Assembly: GCF_036182465.1 (NCBI RefSeq)
Contig: NZ_CP108081.1
Coordinates: 5,208,001-5,272,000 of the forward strand
Length of the DNA stretch: 64,000 nucleotides
Direction: 5' to 3'
Origin: Streptomyces sp. NBC_00258
GTDB lineage: Bacteria; Actinomycetota; Actinomycetes; Streptomycetales; Streptomycetaceae
Position 1 is the stretch's first letter; every line of letters begins with the position of its first letter. Below are positions 49,849 to 57,665 of the stretch, piece by piece. The notes under the pieces were generated by a model that saw only the letters and a program-made list of their open reading frames with translations, made no database searches and was not told the origin of the DNA. The translations under genes were made by a program, and so were the position numbers.

Positions 49849-51413
49849 CGGAGGGGTACGCGGTCTCGGTGCCCAAGGGGTACCGGGTGGGGTCCTGGGA
49901 GGTGCGGGACCCGATCGCCACGGGCGCGTTCGGCAGCGTCTACGAGGCCCGGTGCGCCCACCCGCCCGAGGGCCTGCCGAAGTCCGCGGCGCTGAAGTTC
50001 CTGCCCACCGGCACGGGTACGCCACGTCAGCTGACGCATCTGCGTGAACTCGCCGAGCGCGAGGTCGAGTTGCACCGAAGACTCACACGCCCGCGGCTCA
50101 TCCGGATGTACGAGACCCTCACCGTCGACGACCCGGACCGCCCCGAACTCGACGGCGCCACCGTCCTCGTACTGGAACGGGCCGAGGGCTCGCTCGCCGC
50201 GCTCCTCGCCCGCTCCCCGCACCCGCCGCAGGGCCCCACGCTGCTCGCGCAGACCTGTGAGGGACTGGCCCAGCTGCACAGCGCCGGCTGGGTCCACGGC
50301 GACCTCAAGCCCGCCAACGTGCTGCTGATGAAGGACGGTTCGGCCCGGCTCGCCGACTTCAACATGGCCGCCGAGCTGGAGGGCACCCACGCCTACACCC
50401 CCGCTTTCTCCACCCCCGACTACACCCCGCCCGAGCTCCTCTGGTCGGAGATCGGCGAACGCGGCCGCCAGATCAGGCCCTCGGCCGACGTCTGGGCCTT
50501 CGGCGTCCTCGCCCATCTCGTCCTCACGGACACGTTCCCGCTGCCGGGCGGCACCCCCTCGGCCCGCCGGGACGCGGCTGTCCGGTACGCGCGCGGCACC
50601 GACGAACTGCGGCTGTCCCCTCGACTCCCGGACGGCTGGCGGGAGATCGTGCGGGACTGTCTGGCCCGTACGCACACGGAGCGGATCTCCGGAGAGACAC
50701 TGCTGCGGCGGGTGGAGGAGGCGGCCGGCACCAGCCGGTCCCCCCGCCTGCCGAGGCTGCGCGCCCGGCGCGGACGCCGCTCGACGCTGGTCCTCGCCGC
50801 CGCGGCCGCCACGGTCGCCGTCTCGGGGCTCGCGTACGGCATCACGACCTGGGCGGGCGACAGCGGGAGCGGCACGGAGGGGGGCGAGGGCAGGGCTCCC
50901 GCGACCGAGAAGGTCGTCCAGGCCTCCTACGGCGCCGGCGAACTCCGTACCGGCAAGGGTGTACCGGCCGAATACCGGCCGCTGATCGTCGACTCCGCGC
51001 ACGACTGTGTGCAGGAGGAGGTCACCCCGGCACTGCTCGCCGCCATGCTGAAGGTGGAGAGCGACTTCGACCCGGGCCTGTCCGACCCGGGCAACGACGA
51101 GTACGGCATCGCCCGTTGGACCCCGCGGGTGCTGCGCTGGTGGATCCGGTCCGACGGCGTCACCGCGAAGACGATCCCCGAGCCCCCCTTCTCCCCCGCC
51201 GAGTCCATCCCCGCCATGAGCAGATACCTGTGCTGGATCGCGCCACGACTCGATCCCAAGCTGGCCGGCGACCACCGCGTACTGATCGCGGCCGCCTACC
51301 GGACGTCGTACGAGAAGGTGAACGACGCGGCCGGTGTTCCCCCGAAGTACCGCGACTACGCCGCCCGCGTCGCTCACTACCTCAAGGAGTACACGCCCGC
51401 GGACAAGAAGTGA
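49845..51413 (+). CDS. Transmembrane Ser/Thr protein kinase with lytic-transglycosylase-like ectodomain (module 1)
   Basis: A 522-residue protein. The kinase domain covers about residues 12-290: a glycine loop (ATGAFGSVYEA), ATP-anchoring Lys51 (AALKFLP), catalytic Asp153 in VHGDLKPANVLL, and DFN at 171-173 where DFG is usual. The PPE/APE site is in TPDYTPPELLW, and SADVWAFGVL follows. A membrane helix lies at about 313-333. The ectodomain (about 355-522) resembles SLT/goose-type lytic transglycosylases: TPALLAAMLKVESDFDPG with the possible catalytic Glu405, DEYGIARWTP and an LIAAAYRTSYEKV helix. It may bind or cut peptidoglycan and thereby control the kinase. It overlaps the FHA gene. Confidence 0.85.
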   Translation: MTEGYAVSVPKGYRVGSWEVRDPIATGAFGSVYEARCAHPPEGLPKSAALKFLPTGTGTPRQLTHLRELAEREVELHRRLTRPRLIRMYETLTVDDPDRPELDGATVLVLERAEGSLAALLARSPHPPQGPTLLAQTCEGLAQLHSAGWVHGDLKPANVLLMKDGSARLADFNMAAELEGTHAYTPAFSTPDYTPPELLWSEIGERGRQIRPSADVWAFGVLAHLVLTDTFPLPGGTPSARRDAAVRYARGTDELRLSPRLPDGWREIVRDCLARTHTERISGETLLRRVEEAAGTSRSPRLPRLRARRGRRSTLVLAAAAATVAVSGLAYGITTWAGDSGSGTEGGEGRAPATEKVVQASYGAGELRTGKGVPAEYRPLIVDSAHDCVQEEVTPALLAAMLKVESDFDPGLSDPGNDEYGIARWTPRVLRWWIRSDGVTAKTIPEPPFSPAESIPAMSRYLCWIAPRLDPKLAGDHRVLIAAAYRTSYEKVNDAAGVPPKYRDYAARVAHYLKEYTPADKK

Positions 51414-51482
51414 CCCTGAGAGTTCCGAGGTACCCCTCGCGGGCGTCCGCCGCCAGGGTGGGCGGTATCGGTCCATCCGAAT

Positions 51483-51528
51483 GCGGCGGTCTCCGGCTCC
51501 CTCGGGGGAGGGCCGGAGGCCGCCGTCG
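51483..51528. terminator. Imperfect hairpin between the two kinase modules
   Basis: The arms run from GCGGCGGTCTCCGGC to its near complement GCCGGAGGCCGCC with a G-U pair and one bulge. It would separate the transcripts of the two modules. Confidence 0.55.
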
Positions 51529-51619
51529 TCATGCCCTCCCCCGTCGCGCCGCCGTGACATGTCCCGGGTAACTCGCCCTACTCTGGCCTCCGTTGAGGCA
51601 GGAGGAGGGGGACGACTCC

Positions 51620-52372
51620 ATGTACAGCGTCATCGTGGTGCCACCGCGGAGTGGCGGATCCGCCGACGGATGCGACGGCCAGATCAGGCTCGCGGCGGGC
51701 GAGAAGCTCGCCTTCGGCAGAACGGCTCGGGACGGCGGACTGAGGATCGCCCACGAAGGGGTGTCCCGGGTCGCCGGTGAGATCACCGCGCACCGGGCCT
51801 TCTGGATCCTGAGCAACCTCAGCGAGGACCAGACCTATGTGGTCGAGAACCCGGAGGGCGCTGGCGAGCACATCAAGGTCGCGCCGGGCCGGCTGGACGC
51901 GCCCGTGTCGTTCGAGTTCTCCCGTGTCGTCCTGCCCGCGGCGGGCGAGCTGCTCAGCTTCGAGGTGTGGGCGCCGCGCCACAGCTACGGCGCCGCGGCC
52001 CGCTCCGGGCTCTCCGGCGGCATCACGGCCCCGGCGTTCACGCTCGACCGCACGAAGCGGTACTTCGCCGTACTCACCGCCCTGTGCGAGCCCCGGCTGC
52101 GCGGCGAGCCGCACGCCCCGCCTCCCACCGTCGACCAGCTCGTGGAGCGTCTGCGGCCCGGCTGGCCCGCGGCGAACCGCTCCTCCGTGTACTGGAACAT
52201 CGACTACCTGGCGGTCAAACTCCGGCTGCGGCCCGGCCCGGACGCGGCGGAGCCCGGACCGCGGGTCAACGGCAAGAAGGAGTCGCTGGTCTCGCTCGCG
52301 CTCCGCTTCAACCTGGTACGGGAGGACGATCTGGTCGTTCTCGCGGCGGCCCCGAGCGAGGTGGGGCAGTGA
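51620..52372 (+). CDS. FHA-like protein with C-terminal winged-helix-like domain (module 2)
   Basis: A 250-residue paralogue of the protein at the head of module 1, clearly alignable over its whole length. It shows LAFGRTARDGGLRIAHEGVS, WILSNLSEDQTYVVENPEGA, FTLDRTKRYFAVLTALCEPR and WNIDYLAVKLRLRPG. The insert after PPRSGG is shorter, which accounts for the length difference. FHA residues GR and SR are kept, but the usual His after SR is not. A GGAGGAGGGGGA ribosome binding site precedes the ATG. It is coupled to its own kinase by a GTGA overlap. The near-identity of the two modules implies recent duplication or continuing exchange. Confidence 0.83.
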   Translation: MYSVIVVPPRSGGSADGCDGQIRLAAGEKLAFGRTARDGGLRIAHEGVSRVAGEITAHRAFWILSNLSEDQTYVVENPEGAGEHIKVAPGRLDAPVSFEFSRVVLPAAGELLSFEVWAPRHSYGAAARSGLSGGITAPAFTLDRTKRYFAVLTALCEPRLRGEPHAPPPTVDQLVERLRPGWPAANRSSVYWNIDYLAVKLRLRPGPDAAEPGPRVNGKKESLVSLALRFNLVREDDLVVLAAAPSEVGQ

Positions 52373-53799
52373 ACGGAGGCCCCACCGTCCCCGTTCCGAA
52401 GGGCTACCGAGTGGGCCCGTGGGAGGTGCGCGAGCCCCTCGCGTCCGGCGCGTTCGCCAGCGTCTACGCGGCCAGGCTCACGAGTGACGGCGGCGAGGCC
52501 GCGGAGAGGCCCGCCGAGGACACCACCGCCGGTGAAGGCACCGGTCCCCTGCCCCGGCACGCGGCGCTGAAGTTCCTGCCCACCGGCACCCGCACCCCGC
52601 GCCAACTCCACCACCTGCGGGAACTGGCCCACCGTGAGCAGGAGTTGCTGAGCCGCCTGCGCTCACCGCGGCTGATCCGGATGTACGACGCCCTCACCGT
52701 CGACGACCCGGACCATCCCGAACTCGACGGCGCCACCGTCCTCGTACTGGAGCGGGCCGAGGGTTCCATGGCCGCCCTGCTCGACCGCTCCCCGGGCCCG
52801 CCGCACGGGCCCGCCCTGCTGGCCCAGGTCTGCGAGGGTCTGCACCAGCTGCACCACGCGGGCTGGGTGCACGGCGACCTCAAGCCCGCCAACGTGCTGC
52901 TGATGAAGGACGGTTCGGCCCGGCTCGGCGACTTCAACATGGCGGCGGAGATGGAGGGCACCCACGCGTACGCGCCCGCCTTCGCCACCCCCGACTACAC
53001 CGCGCCGGAACTCCTCTGGTCCGAGGTCAGCGAACGCGGCACGCAGATCCGCCCGACCGCGGACGTCTGGTCCTTCGGCGTACTGGCCCACCTCGTCCTG
53101 ACCGGCACGTTCCCGCTGCCCGGCGGCACCACGGAGGCCCGCTGCGACGCGGCGGTACGGTACGCGCGCGGCACCGAGGAACTGCGCCTGTCCCCCGAAC
53201 TCCCCGCCGTCTGGCGGGAGATCATCACCGACTGCCTGGCCCGTACGCACGAGGAGCGCGCCGCCCACGACACCGCCTCACTGCTGCGCCGGGTGGAGCG
53301 GGCCGCGGGCGCCACCCGCTCGGCCCGACTGCCGAGACTGCGGCCCCGACGCCGGTGGCGCCCCGCCCTGGTGGGCGCCCTCGCAGCGGCGGCGCTGATC
53401 GTGGCGACGACGGTGGTGTACGCGATGCGGGAGGACGACCAGGGTCTGACGTACGGCTACCACCGCTGCCCGGCCGACTCCGTCTGCTTCTTCAGCGAGC
53501 CCAACGGCTCGGGTGAGATGTGCAGTTGGGACGAGGACGACGCGGACTGGCTGTCGGGGGCGGACACCTGCGCGTGGACCCGGGGCCAACCGGTGAAGTC
53601 CATCTTCAACAACAGCAGCGACGACGAGAACGGCCTCGGCGCCGTAGCGTATTTCAGGGGCCGCGACTTCACCCCGGTCGGCGCGGACGTCACCCGCGAG
53701 AACGCCCGCAACCGCACGGGCTGCACGTCCCAGCGCAACCAGGGAAACCTGGCGGGCACGTACGCCCCGCTGTCCCACAGATGGATCGCGCGCTGCTGA
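52369..53799 (+). CDS. Transmembrane Ser/Thr protein kinase with I36-inhibitor-like ectodomain (module 2)
   Basis: A 476-residue kinase. The kinase domain nearly repeats module 1: Lys68, Asp170 in VHGDLKPANVLL, DFN at 188-190, TPDYTAPELLW and SADVWSFGVL-like TADVWSFGVL. There is an Ala/Glu-rich insert at about 40-62, and the last glycine of the loop is Ala (SGAFASVY). The membrane helix is at about 332-353. The ectodomain (354-476) is unrelated to that of module 1. It is a cysteine-rich I36-type domain (CPADSVCFFSEPNGSGEMC, TCAWTRGQPVKSIFNN, GNLAGTYAPLSHRWIARC) matching the two secreted proteins that follow. It is coupled to the FHA gene. The contrast of conserved inside and exchanged outside suggests modular sensing. 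Confidence 0.87.
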   Translation: MNGGPTVPVPKGYRVGPWEVREPLASGAFASVYAARLTSDGGEAAERPAEDTTAGEGTGPLPRHAALKFLPTGTRTPRQLHHLRELAHREQELLSRLRSPRLIRMYDALTVDDPDHPELDGATVLVLERAEGSMAALLDRSPGPPHGPALLAQVCEGLHQLHHAGWVHGDLKPANVLLMKDGSARLGDFNMAAEMEGTHAYAPAFATPDYTAPELLWSEVSERGTQIRPTADVWSFGVLAHLVLTGTFPLPGGTTEARCDAAVRYARGTEELRLSPELPAVWREIITDCLARTHEERAAHDTASLLRRVERAAGATRSARLPRLRPRRRWRPALVGALAAAALIVATTVVYAMREDDQGLTYGYHRCPADSVCFFSEPNGSGEMCSWDEDDADWLSGADTCAWTRGQPVKSIFNNSSDDENGLGAVAYFRGRDFTPVGADVTRENARNRTGCTSQRNQGNLAGTYAPLSHRWIARC

Positions 53800-53813
53800 C
53801 GCCTGGGCGCCGG

Positions 53814-54056
53814 CTAACCCGTCGGCGCGCCGTCACCCTTGAGCGCCCCGACGAAGGGGGCCCAGGCGCTCACGGGGAAGACGAGGGCAGGGCCGGCGGG
53901 GGTCTTGGAGTCCCGGACGGGGACGAAACCGGGGAGGTCGTGGCGGACTTCGACGCAGTTGCCGCCGTCGCCGTTGCTCGACGCGGTCGCACTGCGCTGG
54001 GGCGTGGAGCAGAGCCGCGGCGGCAAGACCGTGCGGTGTGAACTGCACTGTGGCAC
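53814..54056 (-). CDS. DUF397-domain protein
   Basis: An 80-residue protein whose C-terminal 55 residues match DUF397: SSNGDGGNCVEV, PVRDSKTPAGPALVFPVSAW and APFVGALKG. DUF397 proteins are Streptomyces small proteins usually encoded next to an XRE-type regulator and an ATPase; neither is adjacent, so this copy is an orphan. The expected WRKSSYS-like lead is degenerate (QRSATASS). The GTG at 54056 is the shortest reasonable start; an ATG at 54185 would add about 43 unrelated residues and overlap the promoter of the next gene. It is convergent with kinase 2, 14 bases away. Confidence 0.55.
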   Translation of the reverse strand: MPQCSSHRTVLPPRLCSTPQRSATASSNGDGGNCVEVRHDLPGFVPVRDSKTPAGPALVFPVSAWAPFVGALKGDGAPTG

Positions 54057-54203
54057 AGACGGCTTCGTGGCCGACCCTGAAACCTTCCAGGTTCCGCTCA
54101 CGGCCCACTCCCCCCAGATTGATGTCAGCGCCGCCACCACGGCGCCGGTAATCGGGGGAGGGCACCACAACCCCTCCAGCACCATCGACCAGGAGGAAGC
54201 TTC

Positions 54204-54608
54204 ATGAAGCGAGTACGAGCGCTGCGCACCAAGGTCGGCCTCATCTCCGGAGCGACGGTCTTCGCCGGCCTGGGCCTCGGCGTCACCGCCGCACCGGCAC
54301 AGGCCGCGGCCGCCGCCTACAGCTGCCCGTCGGGATCCATCTGCTTCTACACGAAGGACGACGGCGGAGGCGACAGGTGCGCCTGGGACGGGGACGACAA
54401 GGACTGGCGGAACGGCGCGATCAAGTGCTCGTGGTCCGCGGACAAGAAGGTGCGGTCCGTCTACAACAACGGCACCAGCGGCAAGGCCGTCGTCTACTAC
54501 AACGACTCCGACTACAAGGACCGCAAGGGCTGCACGACGAAGGGCAAGAAGGGCAACCTCGCGGGCACTTACACGCTTCGTTCCCACAAGTGGGTGAACG
54601 GCTGCTGA
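54204..54608 (+). CDS. Secreted I36-inhibitor-like small protein 1
   Basis: A 134-residue secreted protein: signal peptide of about 36 residues (cleavage after AQA), then a compact cysteine-rich domain. CPSGSICFYTKDDGGGDRC, IKCSWSADKKVRSVYNNG, and GNLAGTYTLRSHKWVNGC align with the ectodomain of kinase 2 and with the next protein. The fold is that of the I36/beta-gamma-crystallin-like inhibitor family (Streptomyces SMPI type), which can inhibit metalloproteases, but inhibitory activity here is only a possibility. A strong GGAGGAAG ribosome binding site precedes the ATG. It may act as a soluble competitor, ligand or relative of the kinase sensor. Confidence 0.84.
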   Translation: MKRVRALRTKVGLISGATVFAGLGLGVTAAPAQAAAAAYSCPSGSICFYTKDDGGGDRCAWDGDDKDWRNGAIKCSWSADKKVRSVYNNGTSGKAVVYYNDSDYKDRKGCTTKGKKGNLAGTYTLRSHKWVNGC

Positions 54609-54637
54609 TCGCGGCCCGGCGGGGGCGGGGGAAACAC

Positions 54638-55018
54638 ATGACGGGCATCCGTACCGCGCTGATCGGTGCCGCAGTGGCGGGCCTCGCGGCCGTCGCGGTG
54701 CCGGGGAGCGCCCAAGCGGCCGACGCCCCGGCGCAGAACTGCACCACGGGACATGTCTGCTTCTACGAAGGGACCGCCGGCACCGGCCAACGATGCTCCA
54801 CGGACGTGGACGTCCCCAACTGGAACACCGGACCGTTCCGCTGTTCATGGGCCGCGACCACGGGCGTGGGATCGGTCCGCAACGCGGGGCTCACCCCGGT
54901 CGCCGTCTACCCGGGGGCGAACTTCACCGGGCCACCGGTCTGCGTCGAACCCCGCGCACCGGTGAACCTCCTGGAGCACCGCTCGTTCCGCTCGCACCGC
55001 TGGGTGGACAGCTGCTGA
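54638..55018 (+). CDS. Secreted I36-inhibitor-like small protein 2
   Basis: A 126-residue secreted protein with a signal peptide (about 27 residues, ending AQA) and a more diverged I36-like domain: CTTGHVCFYEGTAGTGQRC, FRCSWAATTGVGSVRNAG and HRSFRSHRWVDSC. It lies 29 bases after the first such gene and has a G-rich ribosome binding stretch; the two are probably one operon, ended by the hairpin that follows. Cysteines are spaced as in the kinase ectodomain, suggesting the same disulfide fold. Confidence 0.82.
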   Translation: MTGIRTALIGAAVAGLAAVAVPGSAQAADAPAQNCTTGHVCFYEGTAGTGQRCSTDVDVPNWNTGPFRCSWAATTGVGSVRNAGLTPVAVYPGANFTGPPVCVEPRAPVNLLEHRSFRSHRWVDSC

Positions 55019-55030
55019 GGAAGCCCGTAC

Positions 55031-55073
55031 GTATGGCGGGCCGTACCCCGACAGGGGACACGGCCCGCCATAC
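55031..55073. terminator. Bidirectional hairpin terminator
   Basis: A perfect 14-bp stem (GTATGGCGGGCCGT and complement) around a 15-base loop, between the I36-like genes and purH, which converge here. Confidence 0.8.
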
Positions 55074-55090
55074 GCGCGTTCGCGTACCAC

Positions 55091-56671
55091 TCAGTGGAAG
55101 AAGTGCCGCGTCCCCGTGAAGTACATCGTCACGCCGGCCTTCTTCGCGGCCTCGACGACCAGTTCGTCGCGGACCGAACCGCCGGGCTGGACCACGGCCT
55201 TGACGCCGGCGTCGGTGAGGATCTCCAGGCCGTCGGGGAACGGGAAGAAGGCGTCCGAGGCGGCGAAGGAGCCGCGGGCGCGCTCGGTGCCGGCGCGCTC
55301 GACGGCGAGCTTGGCGGAGTCGACGCGGTTGACCTGGCCCATGCCGACGCCGACGGAGGCGCCGTCCTTGGCGAGGAGGATCGCGTTGGACTTCACCGCG
55401 CGGCAGGCCCGCCAGGCGAAGGCCAGTTCCGCCAGCTCGCCGGGCGACAGGGCGTCGCCCGTCGCCAGGGTCCAGGAGGACGGGTTGTCGCCGTCGGCCT
55501 GGAGGCGGTCGGCGACCTGGAGGAGCCGGCCGCCGTCGATCTGCTTGACCTCGACGGAGGCGGCCGGGCCCTGGTGGGCGCGGAGCACGCGGATGTTCTT
55601 CTTCTTGGTGAGGGCCTCCAGCGCGCCGTCCTCGTACTCGGGCGCGACGATGACCTCGGTGAAGATCTCGGCGACCTGCTCCGCCATCTCCTTCGAGACG
55701 GGCCGGTTGACGGCGATCACACCGCCGAACGCGGAGAGCGGGTCACAGGCGTGCGCCTTGCGGTGCGCCTCGGCGACGTTCCCACCGATCGCGATCCCGC
55801 ACGGGTTGGCGTGCTTGATGATCGCCACACAGGGCTCGTCGTGGTCGTACGCGGCACGGCGCGCGGCATCCGTGTCCGTGAAGTTGTTGTACGACATCTC
55901 CTTGCCGTGCAGCTGCTCGGCGTCGGCCAGACCGCCCGTGCCGTCGACGTACAGCGCGGCGCCCTGGTGCGGGTTCTCGCCGTAGCGCAGGGTGTTGCGC
56001 TTCTCGAAGGTCGAGCCGATGAAGTCGGGGAAGCCCGACTCGTCGGCGGGCGCGTACGAGCTCGCGAACCAGGAGGCGACGGCGACGTCGTACGCGGCCG
56101 TGTGCTGGAACGCCTCGGCGGCGAGCCGCTTGCGGGCGTGCAGGTCGAAGCCGCCGTCGCGGGCCGCGGACAGTACGTCGGCGTACCGCTCGGGGCTGGT
56201 GACCACGGCCACGGACGGGTGGTTCTTGGCGGCGGCGCGGACCATCGAGGGGCCGCCGATATCGATCTGCTCGACGCACTCGTCGGGCGTGGCGCCCGAG
56301 GCGACGGTCTCCCGGAACGGGTAGAGGTTCACGACGACCAGCTGGAACGGCTCCACGCCCAGCTCGCCGAGCTGCTGCCGGTGCGACTCCAGGCGCAGGT
56401 CGGCGAGGATGCCCGCGTGCACGCGCGGGTGCAGCGTCTTGACCCGGCCGTCCAGGCACTCGGGGAAGCCGGTGAGCTCCTCGACCTTGGTGACCGGGAC
56501 TCCGGCGGCGGCGATCCTCCCGGCGGTGGAGCCGGTGGAGACCAGCTCGACACCGGCCGCGTGCAGGCCGCGGGCGAGCTCTTCAAGACCGGTCTTGTCG
56601 TAGACGCTGATGAGCGCGCGGCGGATGACCCGCTTCGTGTCCTGCGTACCCTGCGTACCTTCGGCGGTCAC
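55091..56671 (-). CDS. purH: Bifunctional AICAR transformylase / IMP cyclohydrolase
   Basis: A 526-residue enzyme for the last two steps of de novo IMP synthesis. The N-terminal cyclohydrolase domain (about 1-200) has RALISVYDKTGLEELARGL, GRVKTLHPRVHAGIL and NLYPFRETV. The transformylase domain has KRNTLRYGENPHQGA, AIIKHANPCGIA with catalytic Lys-His, and DAFFPFPDGLE. It uses the 10-formyl-THF made by FolD. The GTG overlaps the purN stop by GTGA, so the two formyl-transfer enzymes are produced together. I searched the purN leader for a ZTP riboswitch and found none. Confidence 0.97.
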   Translation of the reverse strand: MTAEGTQGTQDTKRVIRRALISVYDKTGLEELARGLHAAGVELVSTGSTAGRIAAAGVPVTKVEELTGFPECLDGRVKTLHPRVHAGILADLRLESHRQQLGELGVEPFQLVVVNLYPFRETVASGATPDECVEQIDIGGPSMVRAAAKNHPSVAVVTSPERYADVLSAARDGGFDLHARKRLAAEAFQHTAAYDVAVASWFASSYAPADESGFPDFIGSTFEKRNTLRYGENPHQGAALYVDGTGGLADAEQLHGKEMSYNNFTDTDAARRAAYDHDEPCVAIIKHANPCGIAIGGNVAEAHRKAHACDPLSAFGGVIAVNRPVSKEMAEQVAEIFTEVIVAPEYEDGALEALTKKKNIRVLRAHQGPAASVEVKQIDGGRLLQVADRLQADGDNPSSWTLATGDALSPGELAELAFAWRACRAVKSNAILLAKDGASVGVGMGQVNRVDSAKLAVERAGTERARGSFAASDAFFPFPDGLEILTDAGVKAVVQPGGSVRDELVVEAAKKAGVTMYFTGTRHFFH

Positions 56672-57288
56672 GGGATAACTACCTTTCGTCCCTCAATGCG
56701 ATAGCCGTTGCGGGCGAGCCGCCCCACGACATCAACGAGCAGGCTTCGCTCGACTTCCTTGATGCGCTCGTGCAGAGCGCTCTCGTCGTCCTCGTTCCGG
56801 ACCTCGACCACGCCCTGAGCGATGATCGGGCCGGTGTCGACGCCGTCGTCGACGAAGTGGACGGTGCACCCGGTGACCCTCGCGCCGTACGCGAGGGCGT
56901 CGCGAACGCCGTGCGCCCCCGGGAAACTCGGCAGCAGCGCGGGGTGGGTGTTCACGATCCGGCCGCCGAAGCGGGCCAGGAACTCCTTGCCCACGATCTT
57001 CATGAACCCGGCCGAGACGACGAGATCCGGCTCGTACGCGCCGGTGGCCTCGGCCAGTGCCCTGTCCCACTCCTCACGCGTGGCGTGGTCCTTCACCCGG
57101 CACACGAAGGTGGGAAGCCCGGCGCGCTCGGCGCGCTCCAGGCCGGCGATGTTGTCGCGGTCCGCGCCGACCGCGACGATCTCGGCTCCGTAGGCGGCCG
57201 TCCCCTCCGACGCGATCGCGTCGAGGAGGGCCTGCAGATTCGTACCTGATCCGGAGACCAGCACGACGAGGCGCTTGGCCTTGGCCAC
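56668..57288 (-). CDS. purN: Phosphoribosylglycinamide formyltransferase
   Basis: A 206-residue GAR transformylase using 10-formyl-THF in purine synthesis. Characteristic motifs are LVVLVSGSGTNLQALLDAI, VSAGFMKIVG, NTHPALLPSFPGAHGVRDAL with the catalytic Asn and His, and TVHFVDDGVDTGPIIAQ with the catalytic Asp. The GTG at 57288 gives the standard length; an in-frame GTG or ATG 25 codons upstream would add a basic Pro-rich stretch that is unlikely to be translated. It is the first gene of the purN-purH operon. Confidence 0.95.
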   Translation of the reverse strand: MAKAKRLVVLVSGSGTNLQALLDAIASEGTAAYGAEIVAVGADRDNIAGLERAERAGLPTFVCRVKDHATREEWDRALAEATGAYEPDLVVSAGFMKIVGKEFLARFGGRIVNTHPALLPSFPGAHGVRDALAYGARVTGCTVHFVDDGVDTGPIIAQGVVEVRNEDDESALHERIKEVERSLLVDVVGRLARNGYRIEGRKVVIP

Positions 57289-57665
57289 GGCGGGGCCCTT
57301 TCTCGGAGGTTCTCGGGGGTTCTTGCGGTTCTTGGGGGACTTCTCGGGGGAGAGCGTGTCCACGGTCGGCGTTTGTACGGTCGTACGAATGCATCGAGCC
57401 CCCGGATACGGGGAAGTCTACGAAGCGGCCGACCGTCAGCAACGATACCGGCACACCGAGCGGCCCCCACGGGACGGGGGCGTGGCCGGAAGGTAGCGTC
57501 TGGGGAGGATCCGCCCGGGGACACGGTGCGCACAGGGGAACGCCTTCTGCGCACGGGACGTTGACCAGGGACGGGTACGAACGCTTGGGCGCGAGCCCCG
57601 GACACGTAACCAGCTCTGTGGACACGTTGCCCGCCAGAGACCATCAAGGGGAAGACGCACACCTG
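57289..57665. other. Divergent gap between purN and the DUF4190-like gene
   Basis: About 375 bases with promoter-like fragments only: TAGCGT near 57494 as a possible -10 on the plus strand, and TTGACC near 57562. No riboswitch, repeat or gene that I can defend. Confidence 0.4.

Noticed and set aside
55094..56704. A 536-codon open frame on the plus strand
   Set aside because: Antisense to purH; composition is that of a mirror frame and no motif is present.
57289..57560. Possible ZTP or purine riboswitch before purN
   Set aside because: None of the conserved blocks of either class are present.
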